NCBI GenBank assembly: GCA_030549175.1
Contig: JAUKUA010000002.1
Coordinates: forward strand, 5,890,001 to 5,954,000
DNA: 64,000 bases
Reading direction: 5' to 3'
Source: Lasiosphaeris hirsuta
Lineage: Eukaryota > Ascomycota > Sordariomycetes > Sordariales > Lasiosphaeriaceae
Shown piece after piece: positions 1 to 10,000 of the stretch. Below the pieces are notes generated by a model. It ran no database searches. It worked only from the letters and a program-made list of their open reading frames with translations, and had not been told where the DNA came from. The translations under genes were made by a program, and so were the position numbers. The stretch's first letter is position 1. Each line of letters starts with the position of its first letter.

Positions 1-711
1 GGGTTGAAGGGGTAGTAATCTTTACCATGCAAAAGAACTAGCATCTGCACCAAAGAGTGGTAAGCATAGGGCTTTAGACAGCGTCGTAAAAGTCACTTAC
101 GACATTGCCAAATGACCAGATATCTGTCGAAGTTGTCCATGGCAGGCCCAATATCGCTTCTGGGCTGCGGGTGAAGCAGAAACCAATGGGGCGACTCTCC
201 ATTGCACTCTTAAAACCTTGCGAACTGGCTCCTCCACAATCACCAAGCTGAATGGTGGTGAATCGCTGATAGGATTTGCTCACGTTGACGGAGGTATTGC
301 ACGGCTTGACATCTAGGGTAGGAATCGTTTGTTAGTCTTGGGATATAGAAACCGAAGCACCTACCGGTGTGGACCATGCCGTCCTTGTGCAGAGTATTCA
401 GGGCCTCCAATACACTCTTAGCCACTTGATCTCGGGCCGCATCAGCATCTTCCGCGATGGCTCGGAACGCAAATCGCTGTTGAGGTGCTTCAAGACGATC
501 GATGGCGGGTCTTCCGAGCTCTCAGTTCTGTCTTCGAGGGAGCGGAGCAAGGGAGTTTTGGTTAGATAGTTTTCTAGTAACCCTGGCCTCGTTCTCCAAT
601 CGCGGATGACCTCGAAGGCTCTTGACGATACATTTATTTTCCTGTTGAGCATTTCGTTGGCGTCCTGTGTAACATTGGGGTCTTCCCTGCAATATGTTTT
701 CCAGCCCTCGA
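1..711 (-). pseudogene. Small fungal protein kinase-like gene, partial at window edge and frameshifted
   Basis: Read on the minus strand, the fragment carries kinase subdomains VI to IX in order: an ALNTLHKDGMVHTD catalytic loop followed by VKPCN, a DFG-equivalent QLGDCGG, an APE-equivalent FTRSPEAI, then TDIWSFGNV. The HTD and QLGDCGG forms fit a family of short fungal kinase-like proteins that I recognise. Two introns are supported. One splits the HTD aspartate (about 314-366). The other starts with GTAAGT at about 108 and ends just before a codon run reading MLVLLHGKDYYPFNP at the window edge. An upstream acceptor is likely at 712. Near 430 the frame breaks: upstream sequence reads RPEIK in one frame and VAKSVLEAL in the next, as if about 4 bases were lost. 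The glycine loop was not found. The kinase relation is fairly sure; the broken state rests on one site. Confidence 0.6.
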
Positions 712-712
712 C

Positions 713-1798
713 TGTATTTCGTTGTTAGTCGTGGCCAGGAGATAAAATTGTGTGGGTAAGCACAGTTTCTTGTCCCTGACCCCGCAACAACTAACCGTCA
801 TGCTAGTCTGCGCGAGCTGGATATCGGCTGCCGAGCCCTAACCCTAGACACGGCCATATTCTCGAACAATCCCCGACGCACTCCCTCTCCTCTCGTTTCT
901 AGACGGCAAGGCGATTGCCTGAGAAACTCTGGCTTAAGCAGCTAGAGACTTACGTCGCGAGGTAAACAGCCCCTTCGCCGACTGAACGATATAGTTCCTT
1001 GAGAAGAGTGTACTTCGAAGTGTGACCTTGACTTAATCTGCCCTACGCGTAGGAGCGACGCCATTTTCATTCTCGTGCGTGTGTTCTAGTTGCTGGGGAA
1101 GCTCAAGAAACTTTACCCCCGGAATCGACGGTGACTGAGGTGATGGATTGAGGTGATGATTGCTTTCCTGAAAGAGCTGCGCTCTTCCTTCCTCTTATAA
1201 TTCAGCTTCCCATTTCTGTTGATCAGAATTTACTTTTCCACAAACCTGGTACTGGTGCGTGCTCAGACTTACAAAGTCAAAATCTCAAGAAATTCAACAA
1301 CTTCGGGTGTGGTGTTCAAAACGAGAGTTCTTCTTTACTTTTTAGTTATATATCTCGGCTTTTTCCAGAGTTTTGGAGGTGAAGAATTTAAGGATGATAT
1401 CTTTCCTGTTTCCCTTCTGTTTATAACCATACGAAGGTTGCGGGAAGTTGCCTTTGTCTTTTGTAGATTAAGTCCGTAATTGAGTGATAAACGGGGAGGC
1501 CCCCGGGGCGTAATTTGAGGTTCGTTGTGAGTGCATCGCGATTCGGTGTTCGAACCTGATTGCCAATTTAAACTGTAGTGCATCCAGCACTCCAAGTTTG
1601 CAACAATGTAAACTGCCATTTCAACTTTGATATTTCGGCCGAACCAAAACCTTGCAGCTTACAACAAAGCAAGAGATCACAACACATTCATCTTCCCGCA
1701 CCCACACCACCAAGGAACCAGGGGACCTGTACTTGAAGCCTGTTGTGTTGTATTTGTAGGATTCAACAACAAACATGACAGATTTATTAGACAAGTTT
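713..1798. other. Intergenic stretch, no gene recognised
   Basis: No ORF here shows recognisable domain content. A doubled telomere-like motif (ccctaaccct) lies at about 836-845, upstream of the kinase fragment. A B-box-like gttcgaacc at about 1549-1557 has no tRNA fold around it. Confidence 0.5.
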
Positions 1799-2481
1799 CT
1801 ACTCTGTGGTAGGTGTCCATAGCATGGCATCGTATGACTCTCCAAATAAATCGTGAGCCACCAATGTCTTGAAACCGAGCGACTCATACAGCGGCTTGCC
1901 TTCGGGAGTGGCGCTGAGGTATACAGATCGCCCCTGGGAAGCAGCACGTTGCAATCCCTGACGTATGAGCATTCTTCCTGCTCCCCTTCTGTAATGGTTC
2001 GGATCCACAGCAAGCATCATGACGTCTTGTGTTGTCAGCTCACGTTGGCTCAAAGTGGTTGGAAGGACAACTTACACCACATCTTCGAATGTCCTTCAGG
2101 GCCGAGTGCTTCTTCAGTCTGGGTATCGAGAACGCGGAGAATGGTTTGCAGACTCCCTATATCCAAGGTTGCCGGCACGGCTTCTTCCTCGACATTGTCA
2201 GAGTGTTTCATCAGCTCTGCTGGGGGCTCCCACTGGACGAAGGCTATGACGGTCTCAGAGCCGTCATCAGCAGTGTCCACGACGACGACGGTATCTATGC
2301 CCTGCCTCATCCGCTTGATTGTTCGCGCGGTGCGCCATGGTATCTCTTGGTCGATAGGGGATAAGGAGCGCAAGTGAGGAGGAAACAAAATGGCAGACAC
2401 AGTATCGAGGAAAGCATCTCTAGCGATACGGGCCATGACTGGCGCATCCTCCTCTGTTGCTTGTCGTATGTGAAGCGGCAT
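1799..2481 (-). CDS. GNAT family N-acetyltransferase
   Basis: A 210-residue protein in two exons, 2481-2076 and 2025-1799. The 50-nt intron has a GTAAGT donor and restores SKMWYVMMLAVDPNHY across the junction. The second exon has the acetyl-CoA-binding motif A as LAVDPNHYRRGAGRMLI (the R/Q-x-x-G-x-G/A pattern), and the C-terminus YESLGFKTL matches motif B. The start is placed at the ATG giving MPLHIRQATEED, because GNAT domains normally begin within a few residues of such a beta strand; the longer upstream ORF is low-complexity and lies over a tandem repeat. It probably acetylates a small amine or a protein in the cytosol; the substrate cannot be read from the sequence. The fold is well supported. 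Confidence 0.88.
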
Positions 2482-2497
2482 CTTGAATTGGGTGAAA

Positions 2498-2541
2498 GGG
2501 TGACAATGGGAGTCGTAGAGGGTGACAATGGGAGTCGTAGA
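2498..2541. repeat. Perfect 22-bp tandem duplication in the leader of the GNAT gene
   Basis: Two directly adjacent identical 22-bp units, 2498-2519 and 2520-2541, lie immediately upstream of the chosen ATG at 2481, so they fall in the 5' leader or core promoter. Confidence 0.85.
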
Positions 2542-2833
2542 TGGTGCCAAGATATTGAGTCGATGGAGAGATAGAATTGAGTGTCTGGAATGGCTCTTGT
2601 AGTAAAGTTGTATCATGTGCTCCAATTCGCGCAATAAAGCAACAAGTCCAAAGAGAAAAGCCGCCACTGCAAATCGACTCGGGCCGATGTTTCGTGAGTC
2701 ATCCGGCCATCAGGTCTGGTTTTTTATTGCCTTTTCCCGATTCGCAGGCCTTGGTCAGCCATCTACACTAACTGGATCCAAGGCCTGGCTGGATCCAAAG
2801 GGCCTGGATGGATCCCGCCAGGGCTGCTGCAGC

Positions 2834-3954
2834 TTACAACATGGGGTGTTCAATGGCCACCCTCTCCATGCTCAACTTGCCCTCGTAGGCGTTCTTGATG
2901 GCCGCAGCGGCCTCGCCGGCCTCCCTCACCACCCTCGTCTTCAAAGGTCGCCAAGCGGTCGCGTGGTTCTCAATGAGCCAGCTGACAACCTTCTCCGAGC
3001 GCTGCCACCAGCCGGGGTGATCGGCCTCCTGCTGCTCGCCCTTGCGCGAGAACAAGGCAAACTTCCACTCGGGGTCCTGCAGCACCGGCAGCACGCAACA
3101 CAAGTTGGCCTCGCCGCGCTGCACCACGCCGTCCGACAAGCACCGCTTTGCCAGCGCCGACGAACTCTCGTCGTAATCCGTCTTCTCCGCATCCGCCGGC
3201 TCAAAAATGCCCAACCCCGCGCCCACCGCATCCAGCACACTGGCCAACTCCCGCCCCGTACCCCTCACATACGCCCGGATCTCGTCCACCACCCCGGGCC
3301 GGGAATAATCAAAACACCTCGTCGCCCCACGGCGCGACAGCGCCTCGTGATTCCGCTCCCTCGCCACCACCAACACCTCGGCAAACCCCGCCGCCCGCGC
3401 CAGCTGCACGGCCGCCCACCCGACGGCCCCGGCCCCGCCCCAGACCAACACGGCCTCCCCGCTCGCATCCCGGCCGTCCACGCCCGCCGCCGCCAGCCCG
3501 AACCCCAAGCAGTTGAACAGGCCGTCGGCGGCGGTCTGCGCGGCGACGGGGAGGCCGACGGCCGAGAGCGGGGCGAGGGAGGCCGGCCGGCGCCAGAGCA
3601 GGTACGGGTCGGCGAGGAGGTAGGCCTGGTGGGCGCCCGCGTGCGGGGGGCGCGCGTGGGCCGGCCAGGTCATGCCGAGCACCGGGGTGCCGGCGGAAAA
3701 GGGACCCCCGGGGGAGAGGACGGTGCCGGCGAAGTCGTAGCCGGCGATGAAGGAGTGTAGGCCCATGTGGAAGTGGCGCATGTCGCCGGGGTTGATGCCC
3801 GAGTAGTGCACGGCGATGAGGGACTGTGGGGGGTGGGGGTGTAGGGCGCCGGGATGGTGAGGGTGGTGATGGTGCCCGAGGAGGTCAGGTAGAGGGCTCT
3901 GAAGGGGGCGGCGGGGGACATGGTGTTGTTGTTCGGGGAGGTGTCGGGTGCCAT
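2834..3954 (-). CDS. Medium-chain dehydrogenase/reductase (MDR, zinc-independent oxidoreductase type) with a probable 1-base frameshift
   Basis: About 373 residues if a single base is restored. The N-terminus reads FRALYLTSSGTITTLTI in one frame. The remainder is one frame lower: SLIAVHYSGINPGD, then the Rossmann motif VLVWGGAGAVGWAAVQLARAAG, then a C-terminal AIKNAYEGKLSMERV that is typical of fungal MDR enoyl-reductase or toxD-like proteins. The frame changes at a CCCCCC run (plus-strand G6 at 3828-3833). One extra C would give an uninterrupted TPTPPQSLIAV; the alternative is a cryptic intron ending in the CCCACAG beside it, but no good donor is visible. The span of 1121 nt is one short of a multiple of three. 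I saw no structural-zinc cysteine cluster. It probably reduces an NADPH-dependent carbonyl or enoyl substrate. Family sure, substrate unknown. Confidence 0.8.
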
Positions 3955-4997
3955 TTTTGCTGCTGAGATGCTGCTGCTGAGATGCTGCTGCTGCTGATGA
4001 TGAATGCTCGACTGTTGCTGAGCGTGGCAGCACTGAGGCCGAACATTTATAGCTTTGAAACCCTCACCAAAGACTGACATGAGGCCGTCACTGAACACAC
4101 TGCAGCGGGTCTCGCTTAGCAATCATCAATGAGGTTGGTGATAGGCTTGACCAAACGAGGGTTCCGAGATGCGCTCCGAGATATGGAACGGTGCGTGTTA
4201 GCCAATAGCCGCTGGTAAAAGCCCAAACAGATTTCGCGTAGCACCAGCACCGGGTGCCCGGCCAAATGAAGATTCTTGGGGAATCTTTTGTCAAAATGGC
4301 GCCATGGCACCTGATGTCTTCTCTTTTGTTGTCAGAGGCCCAAGCTGAGGCTTTGAATCATTGGCTGCTCGAGTCGCTGCCGGCACTATGGATACGTGTA
4401 GATATCCCAGGCGCGAGCGCAAATTACTGAAGCATGATTACTGACCTCCCACCTAAAAAATTAAAAAATTAAAAAAAAAAAAAAAAAGAAACATGTCAAA
4501 CCTTGCTTGCGCGGATCGAAGCCACACTTTGCCCCTGCTTTATATTCAACGTCCCTGCAAGACACGCAAACCACTCGATCAGGCCCTTCTCAAATGACCA
4601 GTTCCCCGGGTCCCTGACATGGGCAATAAACTCTTTGGTGGTGTCAAGTCCGCGTGCCGATTCCTCCAAGATGCAGCCGTTTGATGGCACGTACACCGTT
4701 GGGCTGGCCAAGCCTTATTAGCGTCACGGCTGCGTGACACTATACGTTCCAAGACTCTGACTGCTCTTGTGGCGTAATCATGCACCGATCTAGGTAGAGT
4801 TTCGAACGACATCGTGCCTGACAGACCGGCGGACATCCATCCAACGCGAGGACACGGACGGGGCGCATCTCCAATGTGATCCTCCGTCGGGATGGTCAGA
4901 CGGAGAACCCTCATGCAATGTATTACTAACCAAGATCAACGCTCCATAGTCCCTTTTTGTTACAATGCCCGATTTTCTTTTCCATGCTTCTTGGCAT
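3955..4997. other. Intergenic region with CTG-rich leader and poly-A tract
   Basis: The first 50 bases hold interrupted CTG/CAG repeats (3959-4000) directly upstream of the MDR start. An A-rich tract of about 30 bases lies at 4457-4488. A 71-codon minus ORF at 4496-4711 has no recognisable feature. No gene called. Confidence 0.5.
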
Positions 4998-6257
4998 CTA
5001 CACCACCACGCCCCTATTGCTAACCGAGCTCACCTCCACCCCGCTCCCGTGGCCTATCCCCGGACCGCCTCGCCCAGGGCGGGCCGTCGCTTGCTTCTCG
5101 ATCCTCCACGTCCTGCCCAGCTTCTTGGACCTGTTCTTCTCAAACTGCCGCGTCCGCGCGAGATTGTAAAATATGGCAATGGAAAAAACGATAAACAGCA
5201 GCACGATCGCAGCCAGGGGCCCGAGGATGGAGAAGACGGTGAAGCCGTAGGAGGCAGCCTGGAACGCGTCGTTCTCCTGCAGGCGGGACGTCCCCAACCC
5301 GACCTGCATAGCCGACAGGATCAACAGGATGTACGCGGTGCCGCCGATGATGACGGCCGAGTTGTCGCGGTAGAAGCTGCCGTACGAGTCCCAGACGGCC
5401 ACGAAGCCGCGCGAGAGCGGCCCGCGCAGGGCCATCTCGATGAGGTTCAGCCTATTGAGCCGCAGCTCGCCGTAGATGAACCGCTCGGCCACGTCGCCGT
5501 ACAGCGTCTTGCCGCTCTCGCTGCCGTTGCCGTGCAGCAGCTCGCGCACGAAGCGGCGCCAGCGCGGCCAGCTGATGTCGTACGGGATCAGGTGCTTGTC
5601 GAGCGCGATGGTGAAGTCGCTCTCGTGCACAATCAGCGCGGCGTACTGCAGCAGCAGGCCGAGGGCGCACTGGTGCAGGCGCTGGCGGCCGCAGAGGCAC
5701 ACGAGCGCGCCGTCGGGCGAGTTGCGCTCCGAGGGCGTGCACCGGCACACGAGATGGTCACGCCAGAAGCGCGGGTTGAGCAGGTAGCGCGGGATGGGTT
5801 TCACAAAGATGCGGCCCTGGCCCCAGACCAGGTGGATGTCGATGCGCTCGCTCACCACCACGTCGCGGCCCAGCAGCTGCTGGTAGTGCAGCGGGCGCGG
5901 CGGCACGGGCCGCCCGGCGAGCCAGAGCAGGTTCGTGATCTTGTGCAGCCGCTTGGGGTTGAGTTCGTCCTCGATCAGCGACAGATCGGGCACCCCCTGG
6001 GGGGCCTGCAGGTCGTTCTCAATGATGTAAGAGGCCGGGAACTGGTCAAACAAGACGACATCCTCGTCTTCTCGTGTCGTGTCCCTGATGCCGGTGCTCT
6101 CATTCTCGCGAGTGCCGGCAAGGACATTAGACGCAAAGGGGACGAGCTGGCGCATCGTGGACCCCCGTGGTGAGCTTGGGAACGGCGAACTCGGGACAGA
6201 ACCACTCACCTGATGGACCCCGGTCTGGGCCATGGTCGCAATACCAGCCATGCTCAC
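4998..6257 (-). CDS. Fungal membrane protein, DUF6601-like
   Basis: A single-exon ORF of 419 residues. The core contains HLVWGQGRIFVKPIPRYLL followed by a Cys-containing segment, a pattern I associate with the fungal family DUF6601. Two hydrophobic segments near the C-terminus (about residues 300-322 and 336-362, with AVIIGGTAYILLILSAM and LGPLAAIVLLFIVFSIAIF) predict a membrane anchor, followed by a basic tail rich in K and R. The start could be either of two closely spaced Met codons. It is transcribed away from the NLR gene that begins at 7098, so the 840 bp between them is a divergent promoter region. No biochemical role is known to me for this family. Confidence 0.8.
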   Translation of the reverse strand: MSMAGIATMAQTGVHQVSGSVPSSPFPSSPRGSTMRQLVPFASNVLAGTRENESTGIRDTTREDEDVVLFDQFPASYIIENDLQAPQGVPDLSLIEDELNPKRLHKITNLLWLAGRPVPPRPLHYQQLLGRDVVVSERIDIHLVWGQGRIFVKPIPRYLLNPRFWRDHLVCRCTPSERNSPDGALVCLCGRQRLHQCALGLLLQYAALIVHESDFTIALDKHLIPYDISWPRWRRFVRELLHGNGSESGKTLYGDVAERFIYGELRLNRLNLIEMALRGPLSRGFVAVWDSYGSFYRDNSAVIIGGTAYILLILSAMQVGLGTSRLQENDAFQAASYGFTVFSILGPLAAIVLLFIVFSIAIFYNLARTRQFEKNRSKKLGRTWRIEKQATARPGRGGPGIGHGSGVEVSSVSNRGVVV

Positions 6258-7097
6258 GCAAATACAAAAATCGTCACCTGCAGCTTTCAGGGAGAGTTCC
6301 TAAATCTGAAATGTGAAGAACGACAAGCCGACGTCTGAAACTTCAACCCCCTGTCTCGCTGCAGCCGTACCTCAGCCCTTTTTCCCGCACCCGTATGGTG
6401 TGGGATACCGTCTGCTCCCCGCCTGACGCGCCCAACCGCAACATGGTCGGTGTGCCGGGGGTGGTCAGCACGAACCCCGCCAGCACCCCCCAATTCGCTG
6501 CTTGGCACCGCGGCAACCTCCATCGTGCATGTCGCAATTTCCTGGAGGCCCCCCCCCTCCCCCCCCCCCCCTTTACCGTCGCCAGTTAGTAATCCCCCCG
6601 GTGCTACACCAGTACTTTGTACGAAGCCGCGGCCGCGATTGGCCGCAAATTCCACGAGGCTCTGGGTTCCTCTCGGCTCCAGAGCCCTAGGGAGTGCGAA
6701 AAGCCCGACGGCGTTTCTTGGCCGGGGATATGGCGCGGGTATGGGGGCCAAAGGGGGCGGCGTGACAGCGGCCAGCAAATCAGAGCCGCCAGAATAGCCG
6801 CTAGAGGTTCCATCAAGGCGTGTCCAGTGTAGCGCAGGCTGCCGGTATTCGTGTCTGTGTGTCGGGCCGCTGTTTGGGTCTGGACCGGGATAGGGGATCG
6901 AAAATAACCATGTAGCCCTATGGACGGTATGTGACTGCCTAACCGCAATCTTGGCTACCCCACACACATATAGGGGTCGGCGTGATATCCCATCATCCGT
7001 CTTCGTTCTCTCCGAGACTTTTGAGAATCTCAAATCAAGTTGAGACGGGCATCACCACTCGGTCCCGTCCTAATCCAAGTGCAGCCAAAACAACACC
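6258..7097. promoter_or_regulatory. Divergent intergenic promoter region with C-tracts
   Basis: This lies between two genes transcribed outwards. It contains C-rich runs at 6548-6573 and CT-rich stretches typical of ascomycete leaders. The overlapping ORFs are proline/arginine-rich and look non-coding. Confidence 0.45.
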
Positions 7098-10000
7098 ATG
7101 GCATCCGCACAACAGGGGCTAGAGCTCCTCGCCCCGCTGGACTACACTCCAGACAAAACCAGCATCAACATTGAGTCCGTTCCCCCTCCTCCTCCTCCTC
7201 CTCCTCCTCCCCCTTTCCCTCACCAACACACAACTAACCCCTCGCGGCAGCATCATCGCCGTCCCGGGCCTTGGCGCCGATCCCTCGCGGTCCTTCGGCT
7301 CCGAGACGCCCGGCGGCTTCAACTGGCTCAAGAATGAGTCCGAGGGCATCCGGTCCGACATACCGGGCGCGCGCGTCCTGCTCTACCACTATGAGTCGCG
7401 GTGGCTGGGTGCCGAGGCGAAGCAGCAGACGCTGTACAACGTTGCGAGCCTGCTGCTCGACAGCCTTGTCGAGAAGCGCAAGGGCGGCGATGGCGCCGAG
7501 GCCACGCGCCCCATCGTCTTCCTCGCCCACAGCATGGGCGGCTTGGTGGTCGCCAAGGCCCTGACTTTGGCGGCTGCGCACCCCGAAAACATCGATCACA
7601 TGCGCATCTTTGAGTGCTTTGCGGGTGGCATCTTTTTCGGCACGCCGTTCAGGGGGTCGTCGGCGCAGGCGCGGGCCGTCCTGCTCGCCACGTTCCTGGA
7701 GAAGGTCGGGAGGGGCATCCCGACCCAGATGATGCAGCTTCTCGAGCCCGGCCGTGATTCTCTGGAAGAGCTGCGCAGGGATTTCGTGAGCCTGTCGCTC
7801 AGAGAGCCCAGGGCCAACCTCGCGTGCATCTACGAGCAGGCAAAGACCAACTACCTCCAAGAAAAGGTCTCGCAGTGGGTACCAAAGGGCTACTTCAAAG
7901 TCGGGCCAGAAGAGATCGTGGTGACGGAGGAATCTGCCACGATTGACGGTGCCGTCGTCCGCGGCGTGAACTGTAACCATCGCCAGCTCAACCGCTTCGA
8001 CAACGCCAAGGACGGCCGGTACGAAATCACGCGGCACCACCTCAAAGACATTGTCAAGCATGCCCAGCTCGTAGTCAAGGCGCGTCTGCGCGCATCGAGG
8101 CAGTCGGTGGTCGACGACAACACATTCTCCCGCCTGTCTGACAGTCTCAACGTAGTCAACTTCCAACTGAAGCGCAAAGCTGTGGAGAACCTCAGCGGCG
8201 ATTCCACATGGATCTTGCAGGAGCAGAAATACCTGTTGTGGTCAGCCCAGACCGGCATCAACCAGCCCGCCACCTACCCGAGCCTATGGGTATCCGGCGA
8301 TGAAGGCCTGGGCAAGTCAAAGGCGGCCCTCGCCGTCGTCGACGACATTAGGAAGCGCGAGGTCAACAACCACATCCCTGGCACCAAGAACATCATGGCC
8401 GCCTACTTCTTCTGCGACCCGACGCCGGACTGCAGCACGGCCGAGAACCTTCTCAAATCCCTGATATGGCAGCTCATCCTCAAGCGGAGATCGCTAGCGC
8501 AGTACGTCAAGACGTTCGCCGGCCAAGATCCCAGCAAGACCCGAGGCGGCGGCGGTTCCGGGACCGAAGGCCAGTTCAGCCTGTCGAAGCTCTGGAAAGG
8601 CCTCACCGAGATGCTGCGGGACCCGTCAGTCCACGAGGTCTACTTCGTCCTCAGCAACATCCACTACCTCTCGGTCGACCATCTCAGCACGGCTGCCTTT
8701 CTGGAGGCTATCTCCGAGATCCTCTCAACCCAGCCCGGCTCCGACGACCCCCTGCGGGACAAGGTGAGGTGGATGTTCCTGAGCCGAGAACGCCCCAACA
8801 TCGGGACCGTGCTGCAAGAGGGCTTCTACCCCGGCGCCCTGAGAATCGATCTCAACGACGGGGCGATGAGCAACCTCCGTCGCCAGCATCTCCGGTCGTA
8901 CACCCGCGACGAGGTCAAGTCTCTAGCCTTGGAAAAGGGATACAGCCTGGCGCTTCAATACTTTGTGTTCAGCAGCCTCGAGAAGAGGGCCGAGAGCAAC
9001 ACACTCTGGGTAGAGGTGGTTTGCCGCCTTCTGGGCGAGCTTCCCACCAACTTTGCCAGCGTGCGGAAAAAGCTCGAGCTCCTCCCCCAGGACCCAAAGA
9101 CCCTGATCAACCGGACATGGACAGAGGTACGTACGTCCCCATACAGGGCCACGCATTTTCCGATGCTAACACGAGAGTTGCAGGAGCTGCAAGACGTCGA
9201 GAAAGAAGACCTCGAAACCATCAAGGAAATCCTCCGCACTCTGGTCATCGGCTATGAGGATCCGACCCTCTCCGAGCTGGCCGTGCTGGCCGAGCTGGAC
9301 ATTGATCTCGACGGCGACTCCGCGGAGATTGAGGAGAAGGTTCTGGAGCATATCAGAGCCTGTGGGCCGCTCCTTCGGGTGTATGATACCGACAGCTGGG
9401 ACGAGAACATCGGCTACCGAAGAGTGACGAGGGTCACCTTCATCCACCCTCTTGCCCGAGATGCGCTCCTCACGCCGGAGTTGAGCACGCTGATAGGCCT
9501 TGCCGACGACAACGAAAAGCTGGAAGTCAAGTGGCAGCACGGCATCGTGGGTCTTCGGTGCTTCTCCTACATGATCAGCGAGCTCGGTACTACCGAGGAC
9601 GCAAACGTCAGCCTACAGAGGACGGAACCCACAGCAGAGGACCAGGCCGAGGCCGAGATTGACGAGCTATTTCCCGAGGACGAGGACGATTCCGAAGAGG
9701 ACGATCTGGCCAAGTATGCCCTCGAGTACCCGCTAAAGTATTGGCTCCGTCACGGGTACGAGGCAACGCCCGACTTCGTCGAGACCCTCGATATCAAGCA
9801 GGGATTCTGGTCGCTGGATTCATCGTCGCGCAGACGATGGTGGGGAAGCTACGCTCAAAAGGAACTGAATGGCGAGCTCAAGGGCATGACGGCATTGCAC
9901 GTAGCCTCATACTTTGGCTTGCTGCCCTTGGTTGACTCCCTCCTGGCGGATGGGCATGAGGACGAGATACATCGTCTGGATTCCTGGGCCAACCAACCTC

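Noticed and set aside
2615..3760. Plus-strand ORF of 381 codons
   Set aside because: Arg/Pro/Gly-rich shadow opposite the MDR oxidoreductase.
7234..8166. Minus-strand ORF of 310 codons
   Set aside because: Antisense shadow of the hydrolase domain of the NLR gene.
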